From Flavobacteriaceae bacterium UBA2765 (GTDB lineage: Bacteria; Bacteroidota; Bacteroidia; Flavobacteriales; Flavobacteriaceae): a stretch of DNA of 15,480 nucleotides. Positions 6,347 to 14,416 of this stretch are shown in pieces. Under the pieces are notes generated by a model that saw only the letters and a program-made list of their open reading frames with translations, made no database searches and was not told where the DNA came from. Both the position numbers and the translations under genes were made by a program. Each line of letters opens with the position of its first letter. Within the stretch, counting starts at the first letter, position 1. The stretch covers positions 1 to 15,480 of the forward strand of contig DEIV01000075.1 of NCBI GenBank assembly GCA_002352665.1, in the 5' to 3' direction.

Positions 6347-7105
6347 CTACACTATCTCAACCCCAATTGGACAATGGTCAGAATGTTTGGCTTCCGGTAA
6401 TATATAAGCTCTTTTTAAACTTTTTTTAAGCGGTTCAGCAACCATACAATAATCTATTCGCCAACCTTTATTATTATTTCTGGCATTGGCCCTATAACTC
6501 CACCAACTATAATGATGTGGCTCTGGATTAAAATGCCTAAAACTATCTATAAAACCACTATCAATAAACTTGCCAATCCATGTTCTTTCTACTGGTAAAA
6601 AACCTGAAACGCCTTTCATTTTTGGATTATGAATATCAATTTCTTCATGGCAAATATTGTAATCTCCACAGATAACTAAGTTAGGTATTTCTTTTTTAAG
6701 TTGATTGATATAGTCTTGAAATTCATCCATATAATTGAATTTAAAATTCAATCTAAGATCATTTGTACCCGAAGGCAAGTATAAACTCATTACAGACATA
6801 TCATCAAAATCTAAGCGTAAATTTCTACCCTCAAAATCCATTGTTTCAATACCTGTACCATATTCAACATGCTTCGGTTTAATTTTAGACAAAATAGCCA
6901 CACTGCTATAACCCTTTTTTTGAGCTGAAAACCAATAGTGAAACGGATATCCTGCTTGTTCAAAAATTTCCAGGTCTAATTGATCTTTATGGGCTTTGGT
7001 TTCTTGAATACAAATAACGTCGGGGTCAGCGGCTTGTAACCAAGTTGCAAATCCTTTTTTTAGTGCGGCTCTTATGCCATTTACGTTGTAAGATATAATG
7101 TTCAT
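6347..7105 (-). CDS. xth: Exodeoxyribonuclease III (AP endonuclease)
   Basis: This 252-residue member of the exonuclease-endonuclease-phosphatase fold cuts DNA at abasic sites and removes 3' blocks during base excision repair. Active-site residues are all present: Asn7 (SYNVNGIRAA), metal ligand Glu35 (CIQETKA), Tyr109 (SLYLPSG), Asp148 and Asn150 (CGDYNICHEEIDIHNP), Asp218 (GWRIDYCM), and the closing His-Asp pair with His244 (HSDHCPIGVE). Length and motif order are those of the ExoA/XthA group (about 250-270). It has an ATG start and stands between the acyl-CoA synthetase gene and the OmpA-type gene, all on the minus strand. The 89-base gap to the OmpA-type gene suggests that gene may have its own promoter. 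Confidence 0.95.
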   Translation of the reverse strand: MNIISYNVNGIRAALKKGFATWLQAADPDVICIQETKAHKDQLDLEIFEQAGYPFHYWFSAQKKGYSSVAILSKIKPKHVEYGTGIETMDFEGRNLRLDFDDMSVMSLYLPSGTNDLRLNFKFNYMDEFQDYINQLKKEIPNLVICGDYNICHEEIDIHNPKMKGVSGFLPVERTWIGKFIDSGFIDSFRHFNPEPHHYSWWSYRANARNNNKGWRIDYCMVAEPLKKSLKRAYILPEAKHSDHCPIGVEIV

Positions 7106-7115
7106 GTTTTATATT

Positions 7116-8972
7116 TTAGTTTAATTTACTTCCTTCCCTTGAGGAAGGGTTGGGGATGGAATTTCCTTCATACAAGTCTCTCAATTTTCTTCGCATTACT
7201 TTACCGGATGCTGTCCTTGGTAAAATCTCAATTTTTACCAAATCTGAGACTTTAAAAAGAGGGTTCAATTCTTTTTTTATGATGGTATTTGTAGCTTTTA
7301 GTCTTTCATCTATTGTTATATCATCTAAATTTTCTACATAATAAATAACCAATAAACCAGGCCCTCCATCTTTAGGAGAAACAGCAATAGCAGCCGATTC
7401 TTTTATAAAATCCAATCGATTAATCAGCAATTCAATTTGTACGGAACTTACTTTAATACCACCTAAATTCATGGCATCATCAACACGTCCTTGGGCCTTA
7501 TAATAGCCATTATCTAAACGTTGCAATTGATCGCCATGACGACGTAATTTTTGACCTTTATATGTTGGAGTTCCTTTAAAATACACCTCCTGATGGTTTC
7601 TATTCAATAATGAATTAGATAAGCCTAAAATTGGAGGTATTAAAAATAATTCGCCTTTGTCAGCAGGTTGAGCCTCATCGTCTAACAGGATAAATTCACC
7701 CCCCAATGCTTGTGTAGAAAATGTGCTGGCTATATTGGGTTGAACCATAGTGCTGGTTACATAACCACCGCCAATTTCAGTACCACCGCAGTATTCAATT
7801 ACAGGTTTATTATTGGCCAATTGCATTAAATATTCCATTTCTAAAGGATTCGATACTTCTCCTGTTGAACTAAAGCATTTTATGGCATTCCAATCTAAAT
7901 TCTCATTGCATTGTGTTTTCATCCAATGTTTTACAATACTTGGTACTACACCCAACATGGTAACTTTGGCATTTTGAACAAATTCACCAAAGGCTTTGTT
8001 TAATGGTGCTCCATAATACAAAGCAATACTCGCTTTATTGATTAAAGCTGCAAAAATAAGCCATGGCCCCATCATCCAACCTAAATTGGTTGGCCAGCAA
8101 ACCACATCGTTTTGTTGAATATTATGATGATAGTAACCGTCAGAAGCTCCTTTAATAGGCGTAGTATGCGTCCAAGGAATCGCTTTAGGTTCTCCGGTAG
8201 TTCCTGAAGAGAACAAAATGGTAATGATATCTTCTGGCTGTTGACTTACGCTTTTAAAAGAAATGTTTTCTGATAAAAAATCGGTCCAATAGCTATCTTT
8301 AGATCTAAGATCTATTTTTTGATCAGAAGCTTTAATTACTATAGCTTTTGGAGCATCAGCATCAATTACTTTTTTATATAAAGGCAATACCTTCCCTGCT
8401 CTTGGTAAAACATCTTGAGTAAAAATTAATTTTGGTTTGGTAATTTTTAATCGGATAGCTATTTCATTAGAGGTAAAACTATCAGCAATAGTTGCTACTA
8501 GAACCCCAGCTTTTATAGCCGCTAAATATATGGCAACTGCTTCAAGAGTCATAGGCATATCAATGGCAATAGTATCCCCTTGTTCTATATTTAAATCAAT
8601 TAAACTATTGGCAATTTGATTGACTAAATTTTCTAATTTTATTTGTGTAACATGTTGTAGTTGACTATCTTCTTCTTGATAAATAAGGGCAATAGCACTA
8701 TCCTTATTTTGAAAGCAACTATCTACAATATTCAATTTTGCATCTTTAAGCCATTGTGGATTTTCAACACCTTTTGAAATGTCTAAAACAGTAGAAAAAG
8801 GATTTTTAAGTTTAATGCCTAATTGAAGAATAGTCTCTGCCCAAAAATCGTTTTTATTTTGAACTGACCACTTCCAAAAATCAATATAATTATTAAAGCC
8901 ATGTTTTTGCATCATTGTATAAATGTTGCTTTGCTCAATAATTTTTTTAGTAGGTGTCCAAACAGGCTTCAA
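7116..8972 (-). CDS. AMP-forming acyl-CoA synthetase, plant AAE17/AAE18-like
   Basis: This 618-residue ANL-superfamily ligase joins a carboxylic acid to CoA through an acyl-AMP. The P-loop is FSSGTTGEPKA (254-264), the A5 motif YCGGTE (394-399), the ribose-binding Asp is in RRHGDQ (477-482), the hinge is GRVDD (495-499), and the acyl-adenylating lysine is Lys591 in PRTASGKVMRRKLR. The block WTHTTPIKGASDGYYH, then CWPTNLGWMMGP and LGVVPSIVKHW, is closest in my knowledge to plant peroxisomal acyl-activating enzymes 17 and 18. These are larger than ordinary acetyl-CoA synthetases at the N-terminus, and their natural substrates are poorly defined. The start is TTG (8972) with a family-like N-terminus (KPVWTPTKKIIEQSNIY), since no ATG exists before the upstream stop. 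The last 13 residues (606-618) come largely from a REP-like repeat. The substrate is unknown. Confidence 0.88.
   Translation of the reverse strand: MKPVWTPTKKIIEQSNIYTMMQKHGFNNYIDFWKWSVQNKNDFWAETILQLGIKLKNPFSTVLDISKGVENPQWLKDAKLNIVDSCFQNKDSAIALIYQEEDSQLQHVTQIKLENLVNQIANSLIDLNIEQGDTIAIDMPMTLEAVAIYLAAIKAGVLVATIADSFTSNEIAIRLKITKPKLIFTQDVLPRAGKVLPLYKKVIDADAPKAIVIKASDQKIDLRSKDSYWTDFLSENISFKSVSQQPEDIITILFSSGTTGEPKAIPWTHTTPIKGASDGYYHHNIQQNDVVCWPTNLGWMMGPWLIFAALINKASIALYYGAPLNKAFGEFVQNAKVTMLGVVPSIVKHWMKTQCNENLDWNAIKCFSSTGEVSNPLEMEYLMQLANNKPVIEYCGGTEIGGGYVTSTMVQPNIASTFSTQALGGEFILLDDEAQPADKGELFLIPPILGLSNSLLNRNHQEVYFKGTPTYKGQKLRRHGDQLQRLDNGYYKAQGRVDDAMNLGGIKVSSVQIELLINRLDFIKESAAIAVSPKDGGPGLLVIYYVENLDDITIDERLKATNTIIKKELNPLFKVSDLVKIEILPRTASGKVMRRKLRDLYEGNSIPNPSSREGSKLN
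7129..7160. repeat. REP-like palindrome at 3' end of acyl-CoA synthetase gene
   Basis: The core is an inverted repeat CCTTCC-CTTGA-GGAAGG (7132-7148), followed by GTTGGGGATGGA. In the minus direction it reads CATCCCCAACCCTTCCTC, a form I recognise from short dispersed repeats in flavobacterial genomes. It lies inside the last codons of the synthetase frame and encodes a proline/serine-rich tail (IPNPSSREG). Only one copy is present in this window, so its repeat status rests on prior knowledge. Confidence 0.6.
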
Positions 8973-9103
8973 AACTTTGGTTTTTTAGATTTTAACCGTA
9001 CTGCAACATGTTTGACACTAGCAGCGGTAATAATAATTTATTGAAATCCCATTAGTATTTTCTTAAGTAGAACAGGCAGCTTTGATGCAAATAATACTAT
9101 AAT
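8973..9103. other. Spacer with hairpin and protein-like stub before acyl-CoA synthetase gene
   Basis: This stretch lies between the PBP1A stop and the synthetase TTG start. ACCG-TA-CTGC (8995-9004) pairs with GCAGCGGT (9021-9028), giving eight base pairs with a two-base bulge and a 16-base loop. It is not followed by a T run, so it is not a plain terminator. On the minus strand one frame is open from about 9034 to a TGA at 8969-8971 and reads like a protein C-terminus (TAASVKHVAVRLKSKKPKF). That TGA overlaps the TTG start, which could couple translation. Confidence 0.3.
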
Positions 9104-11398
9104 TTAAAATTCAGGATCTTCTATTGTTGCATCGTCATTACCATCTTCATCTTTTTGGTATTTGTCGCAATCCAATTCAATCTTCATACTGGCCGGTTTA
9201 CGAAATGCTTTGGTACTAATTTCAAGTTCTTTATTTGCATAACATTTTTTCATAAACAAAGCCCACATTGGCAGTGCCATTGAAGCTCCTTGCCCTCTGC
9301 CTATATCAGCAAAATGAATTGCCCTGTCCTCCCCGCCAACCCAAACGCCTGTAGTTAAATTTGGTACAAAACCCATAAACCAACCGTCAGATTGGTTTTG
9401 TGTTGTGCCAGTTTTACCTCCGATAGGGTTTCTAAATTTATAAGGATAACCAGATACAATACTATCAGGATATGAACCTGCTGAACTACGTAAGCGAGCA
9501 CCAGAACCATATTGCGTAACTCCTTCTAATAAATTAACAACAGTGTAGGCAGATTCCTCACTTAATACTTCTTTAGTTTTGGGTGTAAAATCTGCTAAAA
9601 CTGTTCCGTTTTTATCTTCAATACGCAGTACCATTATTGGCTTAACATACATACCCTTGCTAGGAAAAGTATTGTAGGCACCAGTCATTTCAAATAATGT
9701 TAAATCTACCGTACCTAATGCAATGGAAGGCACTTCTAAAATATCACTTTCTATACCCAAATTTTTAGCTAATTTAACCACATTTCTAGGGGTAACTTTA
9801 TCTATTAATTGAGCGGTAACCACGTTTGTTGAGGTTGCCAATGCATTTTTAAGAGTTTTAAAACCTCCATATTTATGATCTGCATTATCAGGGGCCCAAT
9901 CTTCATTTAAGCCGTATTTTCCTTTGGGGATGGTCCAAATAGTATTTGACAGTTCTTCGCAAGGAGATAATTGTAGTTGATTAATGGCAGTAGCATAAAC
10001 AAAAGGTTTAAAAGTAGAACCAACTTGACGCTTACCTTGTTTCACATGATCATATTGAAAGTGCTTGTAATTGATACCACCTACCCAAGCTTTTACATGA
10101 CCCGTTTGAGGTTCAACTGAAAGTAAGCCAGATTGTAAAAAATGTTTATAATATCTAATGGAATCTAAAGGAGACATAATAGTGTCTATTTCACCTTTCC
10201 ATGAAAATATTCGCATTTCTGTTTTTTCTTCAAAAGATTTTTGAATTTCAGTATCTGATACGCCTGCTTTTTTCATCCGCTTATAGCGGTTAGAACGTTT
10301 CATAGCAGATTTCATGGCATAATCAATTTCTTTCTTTGTCAATTCGTAAAATGGTGCGTTTTTATTCTTTTTTTGTTGTTTGTTAAACACCCCTTGTAAG
10401 TTGGTCATATGCTCCTGCATAGCTTCTTCTGCGTATTTTTGCATTCGAGAATCTAAGGTGACATGAATTTTTAAACCATCGCGGTAGATGTTATATGCTG
10501 TACCATCCGGCTTGGTATTATCTTTTACCCAACTTTTTAAAAAACCTCTTAAATATTCTCTAAAATAAGTAGCAACACCATAACCGGTATCTTCAGGAGA
10601 GAAATCTAAAACCATTGGTAATTTTTGTAAGGAGTCTTTTTGACTCATTGTAATTTCACCATTTCGTTCTAGTTGTTTCAATACCACATTCCTTCGTAAT
10701 AATGATTTAGCTTTTGAAATTTCTCTATGTGGATTGTACTGTCTTGGGTTTTTAAGCATCGCTACCAATACAGCAGCTTCTTCCATTTTTAATTCTTTAG
10801 GTTCTTTACCAAAATAAATACGTGCTGCAGATCTGATACCTACTGCATTAAACAAGAATCCTTGTTTATTAAAATACATGGTAATTATTTCTTGTTTGGT
10901 ATATTGTCTTTCTAAACGGAGAGCAATAATCCACTCTTTTACTTTTTGCATTAGCCTATTTGGTAAACTTTTTGAGCCTTCGCCATGAAAAAGTAATTTT
11001 GCTAATTGTTGTGTAACTGTACTGGCACCTCCGTCTCTACCCAATTTGATAACGGCTCTAGTTGTTCCATAAAAGTCGATACCTGAGTGCTCATAAAAAC
11101 GTACATCTTCAGTTGCAACTAATGCTTTTACTAAATTTTCTGGTAAATCTTTATATCTAATAGGTGTTCTATTCTCTTGATAGTATTTACCTAAGGTTTT
11201 ACCGTCTATAGAAATAACTTCTGTTGCTAAATTATTTTCAGGATTTTCTAAATCTTCAAATGTTGGTAATGCTCCAAAAACTTCTAAAGAACCTAATAGA
11301 AACATTAATCCAATAAAAACAAAACCGCCAATAAAAGTAATCCAAAGCCATTTTGTTATTTTTTTAAATGCTGTATTTTCTGATTTTTTATTAGTCAT
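9104..11398 (-). CDS. Class A penicillin-binding protein 1A (transglycosylase/transpeptidase)
   Basis: This 764-residue bifunctional enzyme polymerises and cross-links peptidoglycan on the outer face of the inner membrane. A cytoplasmic basic tail is followed by one membrane helix (about 17-38). The GT51 glycosyltransferase domain (about 65-240) has catalytic Glu97 in ATEDVRFYEHSGID, GGASTVTQQLAK (123-134) and KVKEWIIALRLE with Glu155. The transpeptidase domain carries the S-x-x-K motif Ser461-Lys464 (GSTFKPF), S-x-N at Ser523-Asn525 (STN) and K-T-G at 662-664 (GGKTGTTQN). An insert rich in lysine (about 330-400) lies between the domains. The C-terminus is acidic. All catalytic residues are present and length is normal for Bacteroidota PBP1A. 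The start codon overlaps the end of gldH by 8 bases, so it is the last gene of a ricT-gldH-PBP1A operon. Confidence 0.95.
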   Translation of the reverse strand: MTNKKSENTAFKKITKWLWITFIGGFVFIGLMFLLGSLEVFGALPTFEDLENPENNLATEVISIDGKTLGKYYQENRTPIRYKDLPENLVKALVATEDVRFYEHSGIDFYGTTRAVIKLGRDGGASTVTQQLAKLLFHGEGSKSLPNRLMQKVKEWIIALRLERQYTKQEIITMYFNKQGFLFNAVGIRSAARIYFGKEPKELKMEEAAVLVAMLKNPRQYNPHREISKAKSLLRRNVVLKQLERNGEITMSQKDSLQKLPMVLDFSPEDTGYGVATYFREYLRGFLKSWVKDNTKPDGTAYNIYRDGLKIHVTLDSRMQKYAEEAMQEHMTNLQGVFNKQQKKNKNAPFYELTKKEIDYAMKSAMKRSNRYKRMKKAGVSDTEIQKSFEEKTEMRIFSWKGEIDTIMSPLDSIRYYKHFLQSGLLSVEPQTGHVKAWVGGINYKHFQYDHVKQGKRQVGSTFKPFVYATAINQLQLSPCEELSNTIWTIPKGKYGLNEDWAPDNADHKYGGFKTLKNALATSTNVVTAQLIDKVTPRNVVKLAKNLGIESDILEVPSIALGTVDLTLFEMTGAYNTFPSKGMYVKPIMVLRIEDKNGTVLADFTPKTKEVLSEESAYTVVNLLEGVTQYGSGARLRSSAGSYPDSIVSGYPYKFRNPIGGKTGTTQNQSDGWFMGFVPNLTTGVWVGGEDRAIHFADIGRGQGASMALPMWALFMKKCYANKELEISTKAFRKPASMKIELDCDKYQKDEDGNDDATIEDPEF

Positions 11399-11882
11399 TG
11401 GTATTCATTTTTTCAATTTGTAATCCCACATCAGTAACCCCTTTTAAAAGTTCAACACCTTCAATTTCGCCACTTTTACGCATGGCTTGTTGAATAGATA
11501 TTTGATAGGTTCCAGTTACAGGAAAAACAACATTTGTTTTAAATTCTAATTTATTCTCTTTAAGATCTGTCAATCCATCACCTAAAAACCGACCTTCTAC
11601 ATCGGCCATTTCATATTCTAAAGTATCTACAACTTTATAATTATTAGGAAAATCTATTCCTACAATTAAAAATAAATTACTGTAAGCATAATTACTATTA
11701 TTTCTTAAATTGATAAACACCTTATTTTTAGAAATAGTATCTATCGGATTAAATTGAAAATTAACCACAGAATCTTTATGCCAGGCACCATCTGAAATAG
11801 TTTTATAACTATTGTAAACGTGTGAATCACTACAAGAAGTAATGAATATTGTAATAATTATGGATGCAATGATGTTACGCAT
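11391..11882 (-). CDS. gldH: Gliding motility lipoprotein GldH
   Basis: This 163-residue lipoprotein is required for surface gliding in flavobacteria and is linked to the GldB/D/H group that supports the type IX secretion and motility machinery. The start was placed at the ATG at 11882 rather than further upstream, because it gives a proper signal peptide: MRN, a hydrophobic run IIASIIITIFI, then the lipobox TSC with Cys17 as the lipid site. Family-typical stretches follow, such as DSHVYNSY near the N-terminus, INLRNNSNYAYSNLFL, and the C-terminal half ending in GVTDVGLQIEK. The start overlaps the end of ricT by 8 bases and the stop overlaps the PBP1A start by 8 bases. Homologues occur in non-gliding Bacteroidota too, so motility cannot be concluded from this gene alone. 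Confidence 0.9.
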   Translation of the reverse strand: MRNIIASIIITIFITSCSDSHVYNSYKTISDGAWHKDSVVNFQFNPIDTISKNKVFINLRNNSNYAYSNLFLIVGIDFPNNYKVVDTLEYEMADVEGRFLGDGLTDLKENKLEFKTNVVFPVTGTYQISIQQAMRKSGEIEGVELLKGVTDVGLQIEKMNTND

Positions 11883-13053
11883 TTTTGCGAGATGAGTTTC
11901 TTTTAGTATTCCTATTCCTATTCCTGTTGCTTTTTTTTCTTTTATTCTTACCCTTATTTTTATCAAAACGGGTTAAGCTATCTTGCCCTACTACATTTGT
12001 AAATGTTTTATTTTCTGCAAGTGTTACTTCAAATTTAGAAGCATACATTTCTAAACTATCAACTTTTTCACCTTCTTTATTAAGTGCTATTATCTCATTG
12101 GCTTGTTTTGCCTCTAAGGTAACCCAATGCATAGGATTGTCTTTGTAGGCATACCATAATAAACCTTTAAAAATATCCATTTTTTGAAATATAGCAGTTC
12201 CCTTATTGGTTTGTAACCATTTGTCTGTTTTTGGGAAAATTTTCAATGCATCCAGATAAGAATCTAATTCGTAATTTAAACAACATTTTAATTTACCACA
12301 TTGACCCGCCAATTTTTGCGGATTTAAAGATAATTGTTGATACCTGGCAGATGATGTATTTACAGATCTGAAATCGGTCAACCAAGTAGAACAGCACAAT
12401 TCCCTACCGCAAGAACCAATACCACCTAATCTGGCAGCTTCTTGGCGTAAACCTACTTGTTTCATTTCTATGCGAATTTTAAAAGTAGAGGCCAATTCTT
12501 TAATCAATAATCGAAAATCTACCCTATCATCTGCAGTATAATAAAAAGTGGCTTTATTACCATCACCTTGATACTCAATATCAGAAAGCTTCATTTTAAG
12601 TCCTAATCTAGAAATAATCAATCGAGACTGACGTTGAACTTCTTGTTCTTTTTCACGAGCCGTTTGCCAAATATCTATATCTCTTTGCGATGCTTTTCTA
12701 TACACTTGTTTTACCTCTTCACTATCAAAACCTATTTCCTTTTTACGCATTTGGATTTTAACCAATTCACCAATTAAGGAGACATTTCCAATATCATGTC
12801 CGGGTGATGATTCAACAGCTACTGTATCTCCAATAGCTATAGGTAAGTTCTTAGTATTTTTAAAAAAATGTTTCCTTCCGTTTTTAAACCGGACTTCTAC
12901 GATGTCAAAAGTTGACTGACCATTGGGTAATGTCATGTTGGAAAGCCAATCGAAAACGGTTAGTTTATCGCAACTTCCTGTACCACAATTTCCATTACTT
13001 TTACATCCTTTTGGAATGCCGTTAGTATCTGTAGAGCAATTATTACAGCTCAT
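11875..13053 (-). CDS. ricT: RicT/YaaT, PSP1-domain iron-sulfur regulatory subunit
   Basis: This 392-residue PSP1-domain protein belongs to the RicT (YaaT) family. In Bacillus, RicT works with RicA and RicF in a complex carrying 4Fe-4S clusters that promotes RNase Y-dependent RNA processing. Visible cysteine groups are Cys215, Cys220 and Cys221 (GSCGRELCCSTWL) and Cys252, Cys257 and Cys258 (QCGKLKCCLNYE), inside and after the PSP1 core (about 95-270). The Bacteroidota form adds a cysteine-rich head (Cys3, 6, 17, 23, 28) and a strongly basic tail (about 365-392, with KNKRKKSNRNRNRN), which could bind RNA. No RicA or RicF gene is visible, so the partner set here is unknown. It is the first gene of the operon with gldH and PBP1A and is divergent from holB. 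Confidence 0.9.
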   Translation of the reverse strand: MSCNNCSTDTNGIPKGCKSNGNCGTGSCDKLTVFDWLSNMTLPNGQSTFDIVEVRFKNGRKHFFKNTKNLPIAIGDTVAVESSPGHDIGNVSLIGELVKIQMRKKEIGFDSEEVKQVYRKASQRDIDIWQTAREKEQEVQRQSRLIISRLGLKMKLSDIEYQGDGNKATFYYTADDRVDFRLLIKELASTFKIRIEMKQVGLRQEAARLGGIGSCGRELCCSTWLTDFRSVNTSSARYQQLSLNPQKLAGQCGKLKCCLNYELDSYLDALKIFPKTDKWLQTNKGTAIFQKMDIFKGLLWYAYKDNPMHWVTLEAKQANEIIALNKEGEKVDSLEMYASKFEVTLAENKTFTNVVGQDSLTRFDKNKGKNKRKKSNRNRNRNTKRNSSRKNA

Positions 13054-13209
13054 ATTTGTATGTTATATTTGGAATTGGACTAAAATTAGCTCAATGTCAA
13101 TTCATAATTAGAATCCGCTATGGGTTCTTATTTAATCTGTAAATATAATTATTATTCGTAACATTGAATTTATAAATTTTTATAATTTAAAATAGACCGT
13201 CAATATTAT
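13054..13209. other. Divergent intergenic region between ricT and holB
   Basis: About 155 AT-rich bases separate the two divergent starts. A second exact -7-like word (TATATTTG) occurs at 13064-13071 on the plus strand, but no gene starts after it. No hairpin, operator palindrome or RNA gene was recognised. Confidence 0.4.
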
Positions 13210-13217
13210 TATATTTG
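13210..13217 (+). promoter_or_regulatory. -7 promoter element of holB, leaderless mRNA likely
   Basis: TATATTTG matches the TAnnTTTG consensus exactly and ends 4 bases before the ATG at 13222. The expected start point about 5 bases downstream is the A of the ATG itself, so the message would have no leader. No TTG box stands at normal spacing upstream. Confidence 0.6.
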
Positions 13218-13221
13218 CGAC

Positions 13222-14379
13222 ATGCTTTTTACAGATATTATAGATCAAGAAACCGTAAAAAAACAACTGGTTTATTCAGTAGACCAAGGGCGTATTCCCC
13301 ATGCCCAACTATTGGTAGCTCCAAAGGGTACAGGGGCATTACCTTTGGCCATAGCTTATGCTCAATATATATTATGCAATAATTCTGACGGAGAAAATAT
13401 TACTGGTGATAGTGCATGTAACCTTAAGCTTAATAAATTAATGCATCCTGATCTGCATTTTGCTTTCCCTGTTGCAACTACTGATAAGGTTAAAAGACAT
13501 CCGGTAAGTGATTTATTTTTAGAAGAATGGCGTAGATTTATTGCTAATAATCCTTATGGAGATGTGCTGGACTGGTTTCAGCAATTGGGTAATGAAAATA
13601 AGCAAGGACAAATTGGGGTTGATGAAGCTGAAGCTATTGTAAAAAAATTATCCTTAAAAGCGTACGAAGGTAATTATAAAGTAATGATTATTTGGATGGC
13701 TGAAAAATTGAACAATGCCGCGGCTAATAAATTATTGAAACTAATCGAAGAACCTCCGGAAAAAACGGTTTTATTATTGATTACAGAAAATCAAGAACAA
13801 ATTATCAATACTATTTTATCGCGTTGCCAAGTATTAAAGTTGAACCCTTTAAGCGAAAATCATATTAAAAATGCTTTAGTAGAAAGAGAACATATTTCAG
13901 AAAATGAGGCTGTAAAAATTGCCCATCAAGCAGATGGTAACTGGAATAAAGCGATACACATTTTACATCATTCTACTAATGAAGAGCAGTTTGAAAAATG
14001 GTTTATTTTATGGATACGTACTGCTTTTAAAGCAAAAGGTAATGCTGCCGTAATTCAAGAATTAATAGCTTGGAGCGATGCCATTGCGGCAACAGGAAGA
14101 GAAGTGCAAAAAAGTTTTTTACATTATTGTTTGCAATTTTTCAGGCAAGCCATGCTTAAAAATTATGCAGCTGATGCACTCGTTTTTTTAGAGCCGTCTA
14201 CGCCTAACTTCAATTTGGAAAAATTCGCCCCTTTTGTACATAGTGGTAATATTTTAGAGATTTCTAATGAATTGAATGATGCCATTTTTCATATTGAACG
14301 TAATGGGAATGCAAAGATTATTTTGTTAGACCTGTCTATAAAATTGACTAGATTATTGCATCAAAAAGAGGCAGTATAA
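13222..14379 (+). CDS. holB: DNA polymerase III subunit delta'
   Basis: This 385-residue clamp-loader subunit of the AAA+ fold helps load the sliding clamp during replication. The N-terminus (MLFTDIIDQETVKKQL) aligns with the family start, and PHAQLL leads into a degenerate P-loop, APKGTGALPLA (33-43), that lacks the GKT lysine, as expected for the non-ATP-binding delta' subunit. Also present are KLLKLIEEPP (170-179) and the conserved LSRCQ (199-203), the arginine-finger motif. The zinc-finger cysteines of proteobacterial delta' are only partly present (Cys52, Cys66), which is usual for Bacteroidota as far as I know. The C-terminal third (about 210-385) is the helical collar domain. The gene appears to be transcribed alone, convergent with the membrane protein gene downstream. 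Confidence 0.92.
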   Translation: MLFTDIIDQETVKKQLVYSVDQGRIPHAQLLVAPKGTGALPLAIAYAQYILCNNSDGENITGDSACNLKLNKLMHPDLHFAFPVATTDKVKRHPVSDLFLEEWRRFIANNPYGDVLDWFQQLGNENKQGQIGVDEAEAIVKKLSLKAYEGNYKVMIIWMAEKLNNAAANKLLKLIEEPPEKTVLLLITENQEQIINTILSRCQVLKLNPLSENHIKNALVEREHISENEAVKIAHQADGNWNKAIHILHHSTNEEQFEKWFILWIRTAFKAKGNAAVIQELIAWSDAIAATGREVQKSFLHYCLQFFRQAMLKNYAADALVFLEPSTPNFNLEKFAPFVHSGNILEISNELNDAIFHIERNGNAKIILLDLSIKLTRLLHQKEAV

Positions 14380-14416
14380 TAACTTAATTTATTTGTCAAA
14401 TTTAGGGTATTAAGGT

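Noticed and set aside
11883..11966. Upstream extension of gldH by 28 residues (start at 11966)
   Set aside because: The extension is the shifted frame of the ricT tail (GIGIGI from the hexamer repeat) and would bury the lipoprotein signal peptide; the ATG at 11882 gives a proper lipobox.
11885..12148. Hydrophobic open frame antisense to the ricT 3' end (FLFLFLLLFFLL)
   Set aside because: It is the complement of the Lys/Arg/Asn-rich tail of RicT, which produces a false membrane-like peptide.
13064..13071. Second exact TATATTTG promoter word in the ricT-holB spacer
   Set aside because: It is about 150 bases from holB with no gene or hairpin following; such words are expected by chance in AT-rich DNA.
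12923..13111. Open frame of 62 codons antisense to the ricT 5' end
   Set aside because: It has no start context or motif and lies over the conserved N-terminus of RicT.
13312..13356. Degenerate P-loop in holB as a sign of a pseudogene
   Set aside because: Loss of ATP-binding residues is normal for delta' subunits, and the frame and other motifs are intact.
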